DNA of 64,000 bases from an uncultured Faecalibacterium sp. (GTDB taxonomy: Bacteria > Bacillota > Clostridia > Oscillospirales > Ruminococcaceae): the NCBI GenBank assembly GCA_900539945.1, contig UQDV01000003.1:1-64000 (forward strand), in the 5' to 3' direction. Shown here in pieces: positions 33,832 to 42,775 of the stretch (position 1 is the stretch's first letter; each line of letters starts with the position of its first letter). The notes beneath the pieces were generated by a model, which was not told the DNA's origin, ran no database searches, and was given only the letters and a program-made list of their open reading frames with translations. The position numbers and the translations under genes were made by a program.

Positions 33832-34074
33832 CAAAATGCGCCCCGCGGCCATGGTACACGGCCTGAGCGGCCTTCTGGTGTCACGTTGGCGGCAAAAAAG
33901 AACCTCCAAAATTCTGGCAAGGGCTTCTCAAGTGCGGCGCAATTTGGTATACTATCGCAGGGCCGAAAGGTTTCTGTGATACAAAACAACGCATCTGCGT
34001 GATACACGTTGGCGGCTTGTCCGCATCAGACGTTTGGAAAATAAAAGTGTTTGCCAAGGAATGGAGAAGGAAGC

Positions 34075-36495
34075 ATGGAGTTGGATCAGGAAAAATTGAC
34101 CCGGAATGAATCGGAGCGCAGCCGGGAGCTGGCACAGCGCATCCGGCGGGAGCTCGGCCCCTGCAGCGTACAGGTGCTGGGAGGCGTCGGCGCACTGGAA
34201 AGTGCACTGGAAGCGACCGGTGCCGTGCAGCCTGCCGAGGGTGCTCTGCCGGAACTTCTGGTGGTGGTGGACCCGGAGTGGGTCACCCTGCCGCAGCAGC
34301 TGGCCGACCGGGTGCTGCTGGTGTGCAGCGAAGAAACGATGCTGGCCGCCTGCGCAAAGCAGCTGGCACAGCAGGGCCTGTACCGCGATTTTTCGTGGCA
34401 GAGCCGGGGCCGCGCTTTGCAGACGGCTCTGTTTTGCCGCACGGACGCCCCGGATGCAGCCGGGCAGCTGGCCGGATATGAGGAAGAACTGGACATCCTG
34501 CGGGAGCGCATGGAGCTGGCCGAGCGCACCGGCGAAGAGCAGGGCCGCCAGCTGGAGCGCCTGCGCAGCGACCTTTCGCTGAGCCGCAGCCACGAGCAGG
34601 ACCTGGAAAAAACGCTGAACAGCGTGGTCCAGTCCCAGTTCTGGAAGCTCACCTGGCCCATGCGGTATCTGGTGAGCAAGTGCCGCCAGCTGTGGCACAC
34701 CTTCCCGCTGTTCGTCTTTCTGGCAACGCTGCGCCGGGTGGGCATCTCCGGCGTGATGGCCCAGGCGAAGGCCAAGCGGGAGTACAAAAAGCTGTTCCCG
34801 GGCAAAGCCATGCCCGCCGACCATTTTGCCACCCCGGAGCTGCTGGTAAAGCAGGCGGCCAACCAGCCGGCAGGCCCGCTCATCAGCATCGTGGTGCCGC
34901 TGTACAACACCCCGCAGCAGTTCCTGGTGGAGCTGCTGGACTCGGTGCAGAACCAGAGCTACCGCAACTGGGAGCTGTGCATGGTGGACGCCGGGCAGGA
35001 TGAGACGGTGGGCCAGACCGTGAAGGCCCGCGCCGCCTCCGACCCCCGCATCCGTTATCGGAAGCTGGACAAGAACGACGGCATTGCCGGCAACACCAAT
35101 CAGGGCTTTGCTATGGTCAAGGGCGACTATGTGGCCCTGCTGGACCACGACGATATCCTGCATCCGTGCGCTCTGTGGTATGTGGCACAGGCCATCGCCG
35201 AGCAGGGAGCCGACTTCGTGTATACGGACGAGGTCACCTTTGAGGGCGACATCGACCACCTGACGGTGTACCACTTCAAGCCGGATTATATGCTGGACAA
35301 CCTCCGCTCCAACAACTACATCTGCCACCTGAGCGTGTTCAGTGCCGCGCTGCTGGCCAAGGTGGGCGGCGACGAGCGGGCGGAGTTCAACGGCAGCCAG
35401 GATTATGACCTGTACCTGCGCCTGACCGAGCAGGCCAAAAAGGTGGTGCACATCCCGCACCTGCTGTATTACTGGCGCTCCAGCCCCACCAGCGTGGCAA
35501 GCAACATTTCGGCCAAGATGTACTGTCTGGAAGCCGCCATGAAGGCCCTGCGTGCCCACTACAAGCGCGTGGGCGTGCCGGTGGATGACGTGACCATGAT
35601 CCCCAACACCCCGGGCTTCTACAAGACCGACTACACCATCACAAAGCCCGGCAAGGTGAGCATCCTGATCCCCAGCTGCGACCATGGGGCAGATCTGCGC
35701 ACCTGCGTGGATTCCATCTACCGCAAGACCACCTATGCGGACTTTGAGGTCCTCATCATCGAGAACAACAGCAAGGAGGACGGCACCTTCCGCCTCTACG
35801 AACAGCTGCAGAAGGAGCACCCGGACAACCTGCGGGTGCTGTACTGGAAGGGCACCGGCTTCAACTACAGCGCCCTGAACAACTTTGGCGCCAAGGAAGC
35901 GACCGGTGAATACCTGCTGCTGCTCAACAATGACACCGAGGTGATCACCCCTCGCTGGCTCGAGGAGATGGTCATGTATGCCCAGCAGGAGCGCGTGGGC
36001 TGCGTGGGCGTCAAGCTGCTGTACCCGGACAACACCATCCAGCATGCAGGCATCGGCTTTGGCTACCTGACCCTGGCCGCCCACATGCACAAGAACTTCC
36101 CTGTGGGACACCCCGGCTACATGGGCCGTCTGGTCTATGCGCAGGATGTCTATGCCGTGACCGCTGCCTGCCTGATGGTGCGCAAGAGCGTATACGACGA
36201 GGTGAACGGCCTGGACGAGAGTTTTGCTGTGGCCTTCAACGATGTGGACTTCTGCGTCCGCGTGCGGGAGGCCGGGTATACCAATGTCTTTACCCCCTTT
36301 GCTCAGCTGTATCACTACGAGAGCAAGAGCCGCGGCCTGGACGAGAGCCCGGCCAAGCGCAAGCGCTTTGAGTCGGAAGTAAAGCGGTTCCAGCAGCGGT
36401 GGGCCAAGCAGCTGGCCGCCGGGGACCCCTGCCTGAACCCGAACTTTGACCTGATGAAGGAGGACTTCACCTTCGACATCAAGCCGCTGGAGTGA
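34075..36495 (+). CDS. Large glycosyltransferase with two GT2 domains
   Basis: An 806-residue protein. The first 260 residues include a coiled coil (about 140-190) and a GT-associated helical part. A GT2 domain then starts at PLISIVVPLYNTP (about 271), with ALLDHDDIL (DxD-like, about 356). A second GT2 domain starts at KVSILIPSCDHGAD (about 530), with LLLLNNDTEV (about 618) and a closing DVDFCVRVREAGY. This layout is common in enzymes that build rhamnan or other wall polysaccharide backbones. Together with a second GT2 gene and dTDP-rhamnose genes downstream it points to a rhamnose-containing polymer. ATG at 34075 with AAGGA nearby. Confidence 0.85.
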   Translation: MELDQEKLTRNESERSRELAQRIRRELGPCSVQVLGGVGALESALEATGAVQPAEGALPELLVVVDPEWVTLPQQLADRVLLVCSEETMLAACAKQLAQQGLYRDFSWQSRGRALQTALFCRTDAPDAAGQLAGYEEELDILRERMELAERTGEEQGRQLERLRSDLSLSRSHEQDLEKTLNSVVQSQFWKLTWPMRYLVSKCRQLWHTFPLFVFLATLRRVGISGVMAQAKAKREYKKLFPGKAMPADHFATPELLVKQAANQPAGPLISIVVPLYNTPQQFLVELLDSVQNQSYRNWELCMVDAGQDETVGQTVKARAASDPRIRYRKLDKNDGIAGNTNQGFAMVKGDYVALLDHDDILHPCALWYVAQAIAEQGADFVYTDEVTFEGDIDHLTVYHFKPDYMLDNLRSNNYICHLSVFSAALLAKVGGDERAEFNGSQDYDLYLRLTEQAKKVVHIPHLLYYWRSSPTSVASNISAKMYCLEAAMKALRAHYKRVGVPVDDVTMIPNTPGFYKTDYTITKPGKVSILIPSCDHGADLRTCVDSIYRKTTYADFEVLIIENNSKEDGTFRLYEQLQKEHPDNLRVLYWKGTGFNYSALNNFGAKEATGEYLLLLNNDTEVITPRWLEEMVMYAQQERVGCVGVKLLYPDNTIQHAGIGFGYLTLAAHMHKNFPVGHPGYMGRLVYAQDVYAVTAACLMVRKSVYDEVNGLDESFAVAFNDVDFCVRVREAGYTNVFTPFAQLYHYESKSRGLDESPAKRKRFESEVKRFQQRWAKQLAAGDPCLNPNFDLMKEDFTFDIKPLE

Positions 36496-36598
36496 CCCTC
36501 TCAGTCTGCTGCGCAGACAGCTGTTCCTCACTCTGTCACTTGCGTGACATCTCTCCCCGGCGCGGGGAGAGCCTTTCCCAAAAGGGGGAGCTTTATTC
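36494..36598. repeat. Clostridial intergenic repeat (CCCTCTCAGTC...GGGGGAGC type)
   Basis: CCCTCTCAGTCTGCTGCGCA with its CTGCGCAG core hairpin, a TGTCAC/GTGACA hairpin, CTCCCCGGCGCGGGGAG and AAAAGGGGGAGC follow one another. Related units lie at 39577-39632 (inverted) and 59108-59157. Such multi-hairpin units are scattered through gut Clostridia genomes. Confidence 0.65.
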
Positions 36599-36632
36599 GG
36601 AAAACTGATTGAAAACGAAAAGAGGAACTCTG

Positions 36633-37424
36633 GTGGAACTTTCAGCCTGTATCGTAGTTTATAACGGCGCAGAGGAGGCCCTGCGTGCGGCCCAGACCGT
36701 GCTGGACTGCACCCGCCGCCATCCGCTGACGCTGTATCTGGTGGACAATGCCAGCCCGGACGGCAGCGGCCAGCGCCTGACCCGCGCGGCAGCCGACGGC
36801 ACCCTGCGCACGGCACCGGGCCAGCAGGTGCAGGTGCTCTGTCGGACCCAAAACGGCGGCTTCGGCACCGGGCACAATACGGTGCTTTCACTGCTGCACA
36901 GCCGGGTGCATTTTATCCTGAACCCGGACATCCAGCTCACCGCCGACACCCTGAGCGACCTGGCAGACTGGATGGTGCAGCACCCCGGTGTGGTGATGGC
37001 CCGCCCGGCCCTGACCTTTCCGGACGGGCAGCCCCAGCGGCTGCCGCTGCGCCGGTGCAATGTGCGGGCCATGGTCTACCGCCAGCTGCCCTGCCTGAAG
37101 TTCTGGGCAAAGTACAACGAACGCTACCTCATGGCGGACCGGGACCTGACCCAGCCCACTGAGATCGAGTTCTGCACCGGCAGCTTCTCGGCGGTGGACA
37201 CAGCTGTATTCAAAGAAATCAGCGGTTTTGACGAGGGCTACTTCATGTATGTGGAGGATGCCGACCTCACCCAGAAAATGCGCACAAAGGGCAAGGCGTA
37301 TTTGGTGCCCCAGTACACGGCCATCCATGCCTGGCACCGGGCCGCCCACCGCAGTCTGAAGCCCTTTCTGTGGCAGCTGCGCAGTCTGCTGCGTTATTTT
37401 TCCAAGTGGGGCTTTGCGTGGTAA
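36633..37424 (+). CDS. GT2 glycosyltransferase, rhamnosyltransferase type
   Basis: A 263-residue GT-A enzyme resembling WbbL-like rhamnosyltransferases. ACIVVYNG opens the fold (about 5), LVDNASPDGS (about 38), TQNGGFGTGHN (about 72) and FILNPDIQL (about 92, the DxD position) follow. EFCTGSFSAVDTAVFKEISGFDEGYFMYVEDADL (about 180-213) carries the acceptor and base region. I start at GTG 36633 because AGAGGA lies 6 bases before it; a TTG eight codons upstream has no site. Probably extends the same polymer as the 806-residue enzyme. Confidence 0.82.
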   Translation: MELSACIVVYNGAEEALRAAQTVLDCTRRHPLTLYLVDNASPDGSGQRLTRAAADGTLRTAPGQQVQVLCRTQNGGFGTGHNTVLSLLHSRVHFILNPDIQLTADTLSDLADWMVQHPGVVMARPALTFPDGQPQRLPLRRCNVRAMVYRQLPCLKFWAKYNERYLMADRDLTQPTEIEFCTGSFSAVDTAVFKEISGFDEGYFMYVEDADLTQKMRTKGKAYLVPQYTAIHAWHRAAHRSLKPFLWQLRSLLRYFSKWGFAW

Positions 37425-37440
37425 GATAAAAAATTTTTGC

Positions 37441-37480
37441 AACGGCTTTTCCGGAAATTTTGCCGGAAGGGCCGTTCTTT
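37441..37480 (+). terminator. Probable terminator after the GT2 gene
   Basis: AACGGCTTTTCCGG pairs imperfectly with CCGGAAGGGCCGTT, then TCTTTC. Confidence 0.55.
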
Positions 37481-37669
37481 CTTGCTTTTTATGTGAATTG
37501 ATAGTAAAATAAAGTGAACTGTTATCTCCTTTTGCAGGAGAGGGCAGTGCTGAACAAGTTGACAGCGGACGCAGCTCCGCTTTGAATCCATACGCAGTCT
37601 GGCCGGTACGCCGCCCGGGCTGCGTACAGCTGCACAACTTTTTACAAAAGATTAAAGGAGTGCACAAGT

Positions 37670-38557
37670 ATGAAAGGTATCATTCTTGCCGGCGGTGCCG
37701 GCACCCGGCTTTACCCGCTGACCATGGTCACCAGCAAACAGCTGCTGCCGGTCTACGACAAGCCGATGATCTACTACCCCCTGTCCACGCTGATGCTGGC
37801 AGGCATTCAGGACATCCTGATCATTTCCACCCCCACCGACACGCCCCGCTTTGAGGCGCTGCTGGGGGACGGCAGCCAGTACGGCATCCATCTGCAGTAC
37901 AAGGTGCAGCCCTCCCCGGACGGCCTGGCACAGGCCTTCATCCTGGGCGAAGAGTTCATTGGCGACGACTGCTGCGCCATGATCCTGGGGGATAATATCT
38001 TCTACGGCAACGGCTTCTCCAAGATCCTCAAGACGGCTGCGTCCAACGCAGAGAACAAGGGCCGCTGCACGGTGTTCGGCTACTATGTGCAGGATCCCGA
38101 GCGCTTTGGCATCGTGGAATTCGACAAGGACGGCAAGGTGCTGAGCGTGGAGGAAAAACCCCAGCATCCCAAGAGCAACTACGCCATCACCGGCCTGTAC
38201 TTCTACAACAAGGAAGTGGTGCAGATGGCAAAGCAGGTCAAGCCCTCTGCCCGCGGTGAGCTGGAGATCACCACCCTGAACGACATGTACCTGAAGAAGG
38301 ACGAGCTGGACGTCCAGCTGCTGGGCCGCGGCTTTGCCTGGCTGGACACCGGCACGATGGAGAGCCTGGTGGATGCCGCCGACTTCGTGCGCATGGTGGA
38401 AAAGCGTCAGGGCATCAAGATCAGCGCCCCGGAGGAGATCGCCTTCAAGTATGGCTGGATCGACCGCGAGACCCTGCTGGCCAGCGCCGAGCGCTACGGC
38501 AAGAGCCCCTACGGCCAGCACCTGAAGAATGTGGCCGACGGCAAACTGCGCTACTGA
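37670..38557 (+). CDS. rfbA: Glucose-1-phosphate thymidylyltransferase
   Basis: A 295-residue nucleotidyltransferase making dTDP-glucose from dTTP and glucose 1-phosphate, step one of dTDP-L-rhamnose synthesis. [18 protein letters not shown] is the nucleotide loop. [18 protein letters not shown] (about 83), [10 protein letters not shown] (about 104, metal Asp) and [13 protein letters not shown] (about 160) follow. AAAGGAG is 10 bases before the ATG. rfbD starts 18 bases after the stop. The 245-base upstream gap has the GT2 terminator and must hold the operon promoter. Confidence 0.95.
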   Translation: MKGIILAGGAGTRLYPLTMVTSKQLLPVYDKPMIYYPLSTLMLAGIQDILIISTPTDTPRFEALLGDGSQYGIHLQYKVQPSPDGLAQAFILGEEFIGDDCCAMILGDNIFYGNGFSKILKTAASNAENKGRCTVFGYYVQDPERFGIVEFDKDGKVLSVEEKPQHPKSNYAITGLYFYNKEVVQMAKQVKPSARGELEITTLNDMYLKKDELDVQLLGRGFAWLDTGTMESLVDAADFVRMVEKRQGIKISAPEEIAFKYGWIDRETLLASAERYGKSPYGQHLKNVADGKLRY

Positions 38558-38575
38558 GAAGAGAGGCACATTGGT

Positions 38576-39493
38576 ATGAAGATCATTGTTACTGGATGCA
38601 GGGGCCAGCTGGGCACCGAGATCCTCAAGCAGCTGCGGGAAGGACGCAGCGAGATCGGCCCTATCCCCGAAAAGCTGCTCAACGCCACCGTTCTGCCGGT
38701 GGACCTGCCGGAGCTGGATATTTCCAACTACCGGATGGTGGATGAGTTCATCCGCCGCAACCGCCCGGATGTCATCATCAACTGCGCCGCCTACACCAAC
38801 GTGGACGGCTGCGAGGTGAACCACGACGCTGCCTTCAAGGCAAACGCACTGGGCCCCCGCAATCTGGCGCAGGCCGCCGAAAAGACCGGTGCCCGCCTGG
38901 TGCATGTGTCCACCGACTATGTGTTCTCCGGCCGCGAGAACGGCGGCATCCCGCAGGATGAAGCCACCATCCCCGGCCCCATCAGCGCCTACGGCTCCAC
39001 CAAGCTCATGGGCGAAAAGTATGTGGAGCAGTTCTGCCACCGCCACTTCATCGTGCGCACGGCATGGCTGTACAGCTACTACGGCAAGAACTTTGTCAAG
39101 ACCATCGTCAATGCCGGCAAGAAATTCGGCAAGCTGGAGGTGGTCAACGACCAGTGCGGCAACCCCACCAACGCGGTGGACCTGGCCCACGAGATCCTGC
39201 AGCTGTGCGTGACCCACGAGTACGGCCTGTATCACTGCACCGGCGAGGGCGTGTGCTCCTGGTATGACTTCGCGTCCGAGATCATCCGCCTGTCCGGTGT
39301 GGACGCCACCGTGGCTCCCTGCACCAGCGAGGAGTACAAGGCAAAGCACCCGGACAGCGCCGACCGCCCCAGGTGGAGCGCTCTGGACAACCGGATGCTG
39401 CGCTGCACTGTTGGCAACGACGTCCGTGACTGGAAGGATGCACTGGCCTGCTTCTTCACCCACTGGGACGGCGACAACGGAATGAAAGACTGA
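38576..39493 (+). CDS. rfbD: dTDP-4-dehydrorhamnose reductase
   Basis: A 305-residue NADPH-dependent short-chain reductase performing the last step to dTDP-L-rhamnose. IVTGCRGQLGTE (about 4) binds the cofactor. NCAAYTNVDGCE (about 70), HVSTDYVFSG (about 105, Thr) and YGSTKLMGEK (about 141, catalytic Tyr-Lys) complete the site. The order rfbA-rfbD-rfbB is unusual only in that the 3,5-epimerase gene rfbC is absent here. Confidence 0.94.
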   Translation: MKIIVTGCRGQLGTEILKQLREGRSEIGPIPEKLLNATVLPVDLPELDISNYRMVDEFIRRNRPDVIINCAAYTNVDGCEVNHDAAFKANALGPRNLAQAAEKTGARLVHVSTDYVFSGRENGGIPQDEATIPGPISAYGSTKLMGEKYVEQFCHRHFIVRTAWLYSYYGKNFVKTIVNAGKKFGKLEVVNDQCGNPTNAVDLAHEILQLCVTHEYGLYHCTGEGVCSWYDFASEIIRLSGVDATVAPCTSEEYKAKHPDSADRPRWSALDNRMLRCTVGNDVRDWKDALACFFTHWDGDNGMKD

Positions 39494-39576
39494 GATGAAA
39501 CCCTCTCCGTCTGCTCAGTTCCCTCGCATCCACCTCTCCCGAAGGGCGAGGTTTTATGCATCTGGAGGGAACGCTG

Positions 39577-39632
39577 AAAAAAGCTCCCCCTTTCGGGGGA
39601 GCTGGCATCGCGCAGCGATGACTGAGAGGGGT
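39577..39632. repeat. Clostridial intergenic repeat, inverted copy
   Basis: GCTCCCCCTTTCGGGGGAGC (20 bases, hairpin) followed by GGCATCGCGCAGCGATG and ACTGAGAGGG. It is the reverse-complement plan of the unit at 36494 and fills the rfbD-rfbB gap together with a diverged part at 39500-39576. Confidence 0.7.
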
Positions 39633-39664
39633 TTACTACAACGAAACTTTGAGGAAATAAACTT

Positions 39665-40729
39665 ATGAAAACCTATCTGATCACCGGCTGCGCCGGTTTT
39701 ATTGGTTCCAACTTTGTGCATTATATGCTCAAGAAATACCCGGAGATCCTGCTGGTCAACCTGGATAAGCTGACCTACGCCGGCAACCTGGAAAACCTGA
39801 AGGACGTGGAGGGTGACCCCCGCCATGTGTTCGTGCAGGGCGACATCTGCGACAAGGAACTGGTGGAGAGCCTGTTCCAGAAGTACGATTTCGACTATGT
39901 CATCAACTTTGCCGCCGAGAGCCATGTGGACCGCTCCATCAAGAATCCGGAGATTTTTGTGCAGAGCAATGTGATGGGCACCGTCAACCTGCTGCAGCGC
40001 GCCAAGGAAGCCTGGTACGATGCCGACGCCAAGACCTGGAAAGAGGGCAAGAAGTACCTGCAGGTGTCCACCGATGAGGTGTACGGTGCACTGGGTGCCG
40101 ACGGCTACTTCATGGAGACCACTCCGCTGTGCCCCCACAGCCCCTATTCTTCCTCCAAGGCCAGCGCTGATATGTTCGTCATGGCATTCCATGACACCTA
40201 CGGCATGCCGGTGAACATTACCCGCTGCTCCAACAACTACGGCCCCTATCAGTTCCCGGAGAAGCTGATCCCCCTGATGATCAACAACGTCAAGCACCAC
40301 AAGCAGCTGCCCGTGTACGGCGACGGCATGCAGATCCGCGACTGGCTGTATGTGGAGGATCACTGCAAGGCCATCGACATGGTGGCCAACGGCGGCAAGA
40401 TCGGCGAGGTGTACAACGTGGGCGGCCACAACGAGCGCCCCAACATCTTCATCGTCAAGACCATCATCAGCCAGCTGCATGACCGTCTGCAGGACGAGGG
40501 CATCAGCGAGGACCTGATCAAGCATGTGGCCGACCGTCTGGGCCATGACCGCCGTTACGGCATCGACCCCACCAAGATCAAGAACGATCTGGGCTGGTAC
40601 CCTGAGACCCCGTTCGAGAAGGGCATCGTGCTGACCATCGACTGGTACCTGAACCACGAGGAGTGGATGGACCACGTCACCAGCGGTGATTACCAGAACT
40701 ACTATCAGGATATGTACAAGAATAAGTAA
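39665..40729 (+). CDS. rfbB: dTDP-glucose 4,6-dehydratase
   Basis: A 354-residue NAD-dependent dehydratase, step two of dTDP-L-rhamnose synthesis. ITGCAGFIGSNFVH (about 5) binds NAD. FAAESHVDRSIKNP (about 83), QVSTDEVYG (about 136, Thr-Asp-Glu triad) and YSSSKASADM (about 162, Tyr-Lys) are diagnostic, as is RCSNNYGPYQFPEKLIPL (about 185). GAGGAAAT precedes the ATG. The 172-base gap from rfbD is a repeat, so it may be in the same operon. Confidence 0.95.
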   Translation: MKTYLITGCAGFIGSNFVHYMLKKYPEILLVNLDKLTYAGNLENLKDVEGDPRHVFVQGDICDKELVESLFQKYDFDYVINFAAESHVDRSIKNPEIFVQSNVMGTVNLLQRAKEAWYDADAKTWKEGKKYLQVSTDEVYGALGADGYFMETTPLCPHSPYSSSKASADMFVMAFHDTYGMPVNITRCSNNYGPYQFPEKLIPLMINNVKHHKQLPVYGDGMQIRDWLYVEDHCKAIDMVANGGKIGEVYNVGGHNERPNIFIVKTIISQLHDRLQDEGISEDLIKHVADRLGHDRRYGIDPTKIKNDLGWYPETPFEKGIVLTIDWYLNHEEWMDHVTSGDYQNYYQDMYKNK

Positions 40730-40753
40730 CATTCTGTAAAACAACAAAAGTGC

Positions 40754-40797
40754 AAAAAAGCACCTGCTGCAGAGATTTTCTGCGGCGGGTGCTTTTT
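40754..40797. terminator. Terminator after rfbB
   Basis: AAAAAAGCACC(T)GC pairs with GCGGGTGCTTTTT around an inner TGCAGA/TCTGCG stem. It also faces the kinase gene from the other side. Confidence 0.85.
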
Positions 40798-40808
40798 GTG
40801 TCGTGCGT

Positions 40809-41396
40809 TCAGTCGGTGGTGGTGTCCATCACGAAATCGGCGGCATCCTCGATGTTGTGCTGGGTGAAATAGGCTTCTTCCAGCGGGATCCACCGGGCGG
40901 CAAAGTCCGGGTAGCGGTCGCCCTCCCGGGCCTGCAGGCGGCGGGTCTGCTCGGCATCCGAGCAGGTCAGGAACACCCGGAAATCCTCATACGGGGCCAG
41001 CAGCGGGTGGTGGCTGTAGCTGCCCTCCAGGATCACCAGCGGCTGTGCGGCAAGCTGCTGCACGGGCAGATAAGCGCCCTCCCGGCAGGAGTAGGCCCGG
41101 TAGAGCACGGGCCTTCCGGCGCGGGCCGGGGCCAGCACCTCGTCCCGCAGGCGGGCAAGGTCCATATTGGCACAGGGCGTCTGTTCCCAGCCGGGCACAC
41201 GGTCGGCGGGCGGCAGGTAGAAATCGTCGGTGTGCAGGACGATGCTGTCCGGAAACTGCTCTGCCAATGCGGCGGCCATCGTGGTCTTGCCGCTGCCGCA
41301 GCGGCCGTCCAGTGCCAGCACCACCGGCGCAGCGGCGTTGGCCAGAAGCGGCTCCAGACAGTGGATGATGTAGGGGTGAATCGGGTACTCTGCCAT
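40809..41396 (-). CDS. Uridine kinase-like P-loop kinase
   Basis: A 195-residue NMP-kinase-fold protein with Walker A DGRCGSGKTTMA (about 30-41), LHTDDFYLPP (about 54, substrate Asp) and VILEGSYSHHP (about 120). RRLQAREGDRYPDF forms the lid region. It resembles uridine kinase and phosphoribulokinase-like proteins; the true substrate is unsure. ATG at 41396 with AAAGGAG 9 bases before. Single gene, divergent from the iron block. Confidence 0.8.
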   Translation of the reverse strand: MAEYPIHPYIIHCLEPLLANAAAPVVLALDGRCGSGKTTMAAALAEQFPDSIVLHTDDFYLPPADRVPGWEQTPCANMDLARLRDEVLAPARAGRPVLYRAYSCREGAYLPVQQLAAQPLVILEGSYSHHPLLAPYEDFRVFLTCSDAEQTRRLQAREGDRYPDFAARWIPLEEAYFTQHNIEDAADFVMDTTTD

Positions 41397-41523
41397 GAAA
41401 ACAACTCCTTTGCTCTGAAAAATGAGATATACAGCATTATAGCACAACCCACCCCAAAAGGACAGACCAACGTACAATAAAAATCGACTGGTTTGTTGTG
41501 AATAACTTTTTTGCGAAAAAGTG

Positions 41524-41552
41524 TTGACAGGAGGCTTTGCCTGTGGTAAGAT
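41524..41552 (+). promoter_or_regulatory. Promoter of the DUF3793 gene
   Basis: TTGACA (41524-41529), a 17-base spacer and TAAGAT (41547-41552). The start of transcription falls just before the operator at 41561. Confidence 0.8.
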
Positions 41553-41560
41553 ACAGTCAC

Positions 41561-41576
41561 GTTAGGAACAACTAAC
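41561..41576. promoter_or_regulatory. Operator 1, GTTAG-N6-CTAAC
   Basis: GTTAGGAACAACTAAC is a perfect inverted repeat at about +1 to +17 of the promoter, the place for a repressor. Probable site for the DtxR-family protein at 45857 (inferred). Confidence 0.65.
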
Positions 41577-41635
41577 CACGGAACCGGAACGGCAGACCCT
41601 GCAAAACGGGTGCGCCGATTCTTTTTGAATTACGG

Positions 41636-41651
41636 GTTAGAAATATCTAAC
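41636..41651. promoter_or_regulatory. Operator 2, GTTAG-N6-CTAAC
   Basis: GTTAGAAATATCTAAC: same half-sites and spacing as operator 1, 75 bases on, 62 bases before the ATG. Confidence 0.65.
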
Positions 41652-41712
41652 TCATAAAACCGCCTGTTTCCGGCCATACTGGCAGGGAAGCACGCAGAGG
41701 AGGGAACAGCCT

Positions 41713-42291
41713 ATGGAGCGCAATTTTGAGACCGTGATGATCGAGCAGTGCGCGCCGGTGCTGGCCAGCCTGAAACCTGCGGGCCTGTTCCGCTACGAGA
41801 CCCGGGACTGCGCCGACCTTGCCCGCCGGGTGAAAAACTGGAACGAACAGCTCCAGCCCAAGGGCCTGCGGGTCCGGGTGCTGAAGGGCTGCGCACGCAC
41901 CCACCAGTATCTCGTTTATGTGTACCGAGAGAGCATGCTGCGCGCGGTGCTGACCGACGAGACCGTGCAGGGCTTTCTCCGGCAGGAGGGCTACCATCTG
42001 CCGGCAGAACGGGCCGACTGCACGGCCTGGCTCACCCAGCTTTCGCGCAGACTGTGCTGCTCGGCCGAATTCCCGCATGAGATCGGCGTTTTTCTGGGCT
42101 ACCCCCTGAGCGACGTGGTGGGCTTTATTGAAAACAGCGGCCGGAACTTTACCTGCTGCGGCTGCTGGAAAGCCTACGGGGACCCGCAGGCGGCACAGCG
42201 TCACTTTGCACAGCTGCGCAAGTGTACAGCCGTGTATCTGCGGCTGTTCCACAGCGGTACCCCCATTCTCCGCCTTGCTGTGGCGGCTTAA
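41713..42291 (+). CDS. DUF3793 family protein
   Basis: A 192-residue soluble protein of unknown activity. The family marks are visible: CAPVLASLKPAGLFRY (about 13-28), EIGVFLGYPLSDVVGFIENSG (about 139-159) and CCGCWKAYGDPQAAQRHFAQLRKCT (about 164-188). Several Cys and His residues may bind metal. DUF3793 genes are often found beside Feo iron-uptake genes (recalled), and this one carries the same operator as the feo block, so a role in iron handling is a fair inference. GGAGGG is 8 bases before the ATG. Confidence 0.8.
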   Translation: MERNFETVMIEQCAPVLASLKPAGLFRYETRDCADLARRVKNWNEQLQPKGLRVRVLKGCARTHQYLVYVYRESMLRAVLTDETVQGFLRQEGYHLPAERADCTAWLTQLSRRLCCSAEFPHEIGVFLGYPLSDVVGFIENSGRNFTCCGCWKAYGDPQAAQRHFAQLRKCTAVYLRLFHSGTPILRLAVAA

Positions 42292-42640
42292 CACGGACAT
42301 TCTCTTTTCAAATACTCTCTTTTTATCCTGGCGCCCGCCGATGTCCACGCACCGACGGGAAGAAATCCTCCTTTTGACACGCGGCCGCGCGGCGCAGACT
42401 GACCACTGCACCGTGCGGCTGTGTCACTTTCCGGAAAAATTTTTCACGCCGCACCGGCCGGTCGGCGCAATATTTCCCGGCGGAACAATGCTCCGGAAAT
42501 CGGCTTTGGCAGAGTGCACAGCCGGTGACCGTAAAACGGGTGCTTGAATGTTAATATGCACGAACTTTACGTCAAAAGGCTGAGTTAGTTGTTGTAGATT
42601 ATGATAAAATCCGGAGAGTTGAGGAGTATAAAATTTGTTT
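42292..42640. other. Non-coding stretch before the feo operon
   Basis: No gene. Short GC palindromes and one half-operator (GTTAG at 42584) are seen. I found no riboswitch consensus here. Confidence 0.5.
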
Positions 42641-42656
42641 GTTTATATAAACTAAC
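42641..42656. promoter_or_regulatory. Operator variant upstream of feoA
   Basis: GTTTATATAAACTAAC: right half CTAAC with the standard 6-base gap, left half diverged; GTTTATATAAAC is itself a perfect palindrome. Confidence 0.45.
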
Positions 42657-42676
42657 TTTGAATTATGAAAAAATTA

Positions 42677-42705
42677 TTGACAAGAGCGGTTAGCGAGCGT
42701 AAACT
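42677..42705 (+). promoter_or_regulatory. Promoter of the feo operon
   Basis: TTGACA (42677-42682), a 17-base spacer and TAAACT (42700-42705). It lies inside the nested palindrome 42686-42737, so a bound repressor would block it. Confidence 0.75.
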
Positions 42706-42737
42706 ATCCATGCTGATAGTTGCGGCTGACTAACCGC
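42686..42737. promoter_or_regulatory. Nested 52-bp palindromic operator at feoA
   Basis: The outer arms GCGGTTAG (42686-42693) and CTAACCGC (42730-42737) and the inner arms AACTATC (42702-42708) and GATAGTT (42715-42721) share one centre at 42711.5. The inner gap is 6 bases. The centre coincides with the expected transcription start. It could hold two repressor dimers. Confidence 0.7.
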
Positions 42738-42775
42738 CGCACATCTCCGATTCAATGAGAAGGGAAGCGGAATAT

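Larger units (their letters stand above)
41397..41712. other. Regulatory gap before the DUF3793 gene
   Basis: No gene. It holds a near-consensus promoter (41524-41552), two perfect GTTAG-N6-CTAAC operators (41561, 41636), and the leader of the DUF3793 gene. Confidence 0.7.

Noticed and set aside
42292..42545. Riboswitch before feoA
   Set aside because: No known aptamer consensus was found; the palindromes are short and GC-driven.
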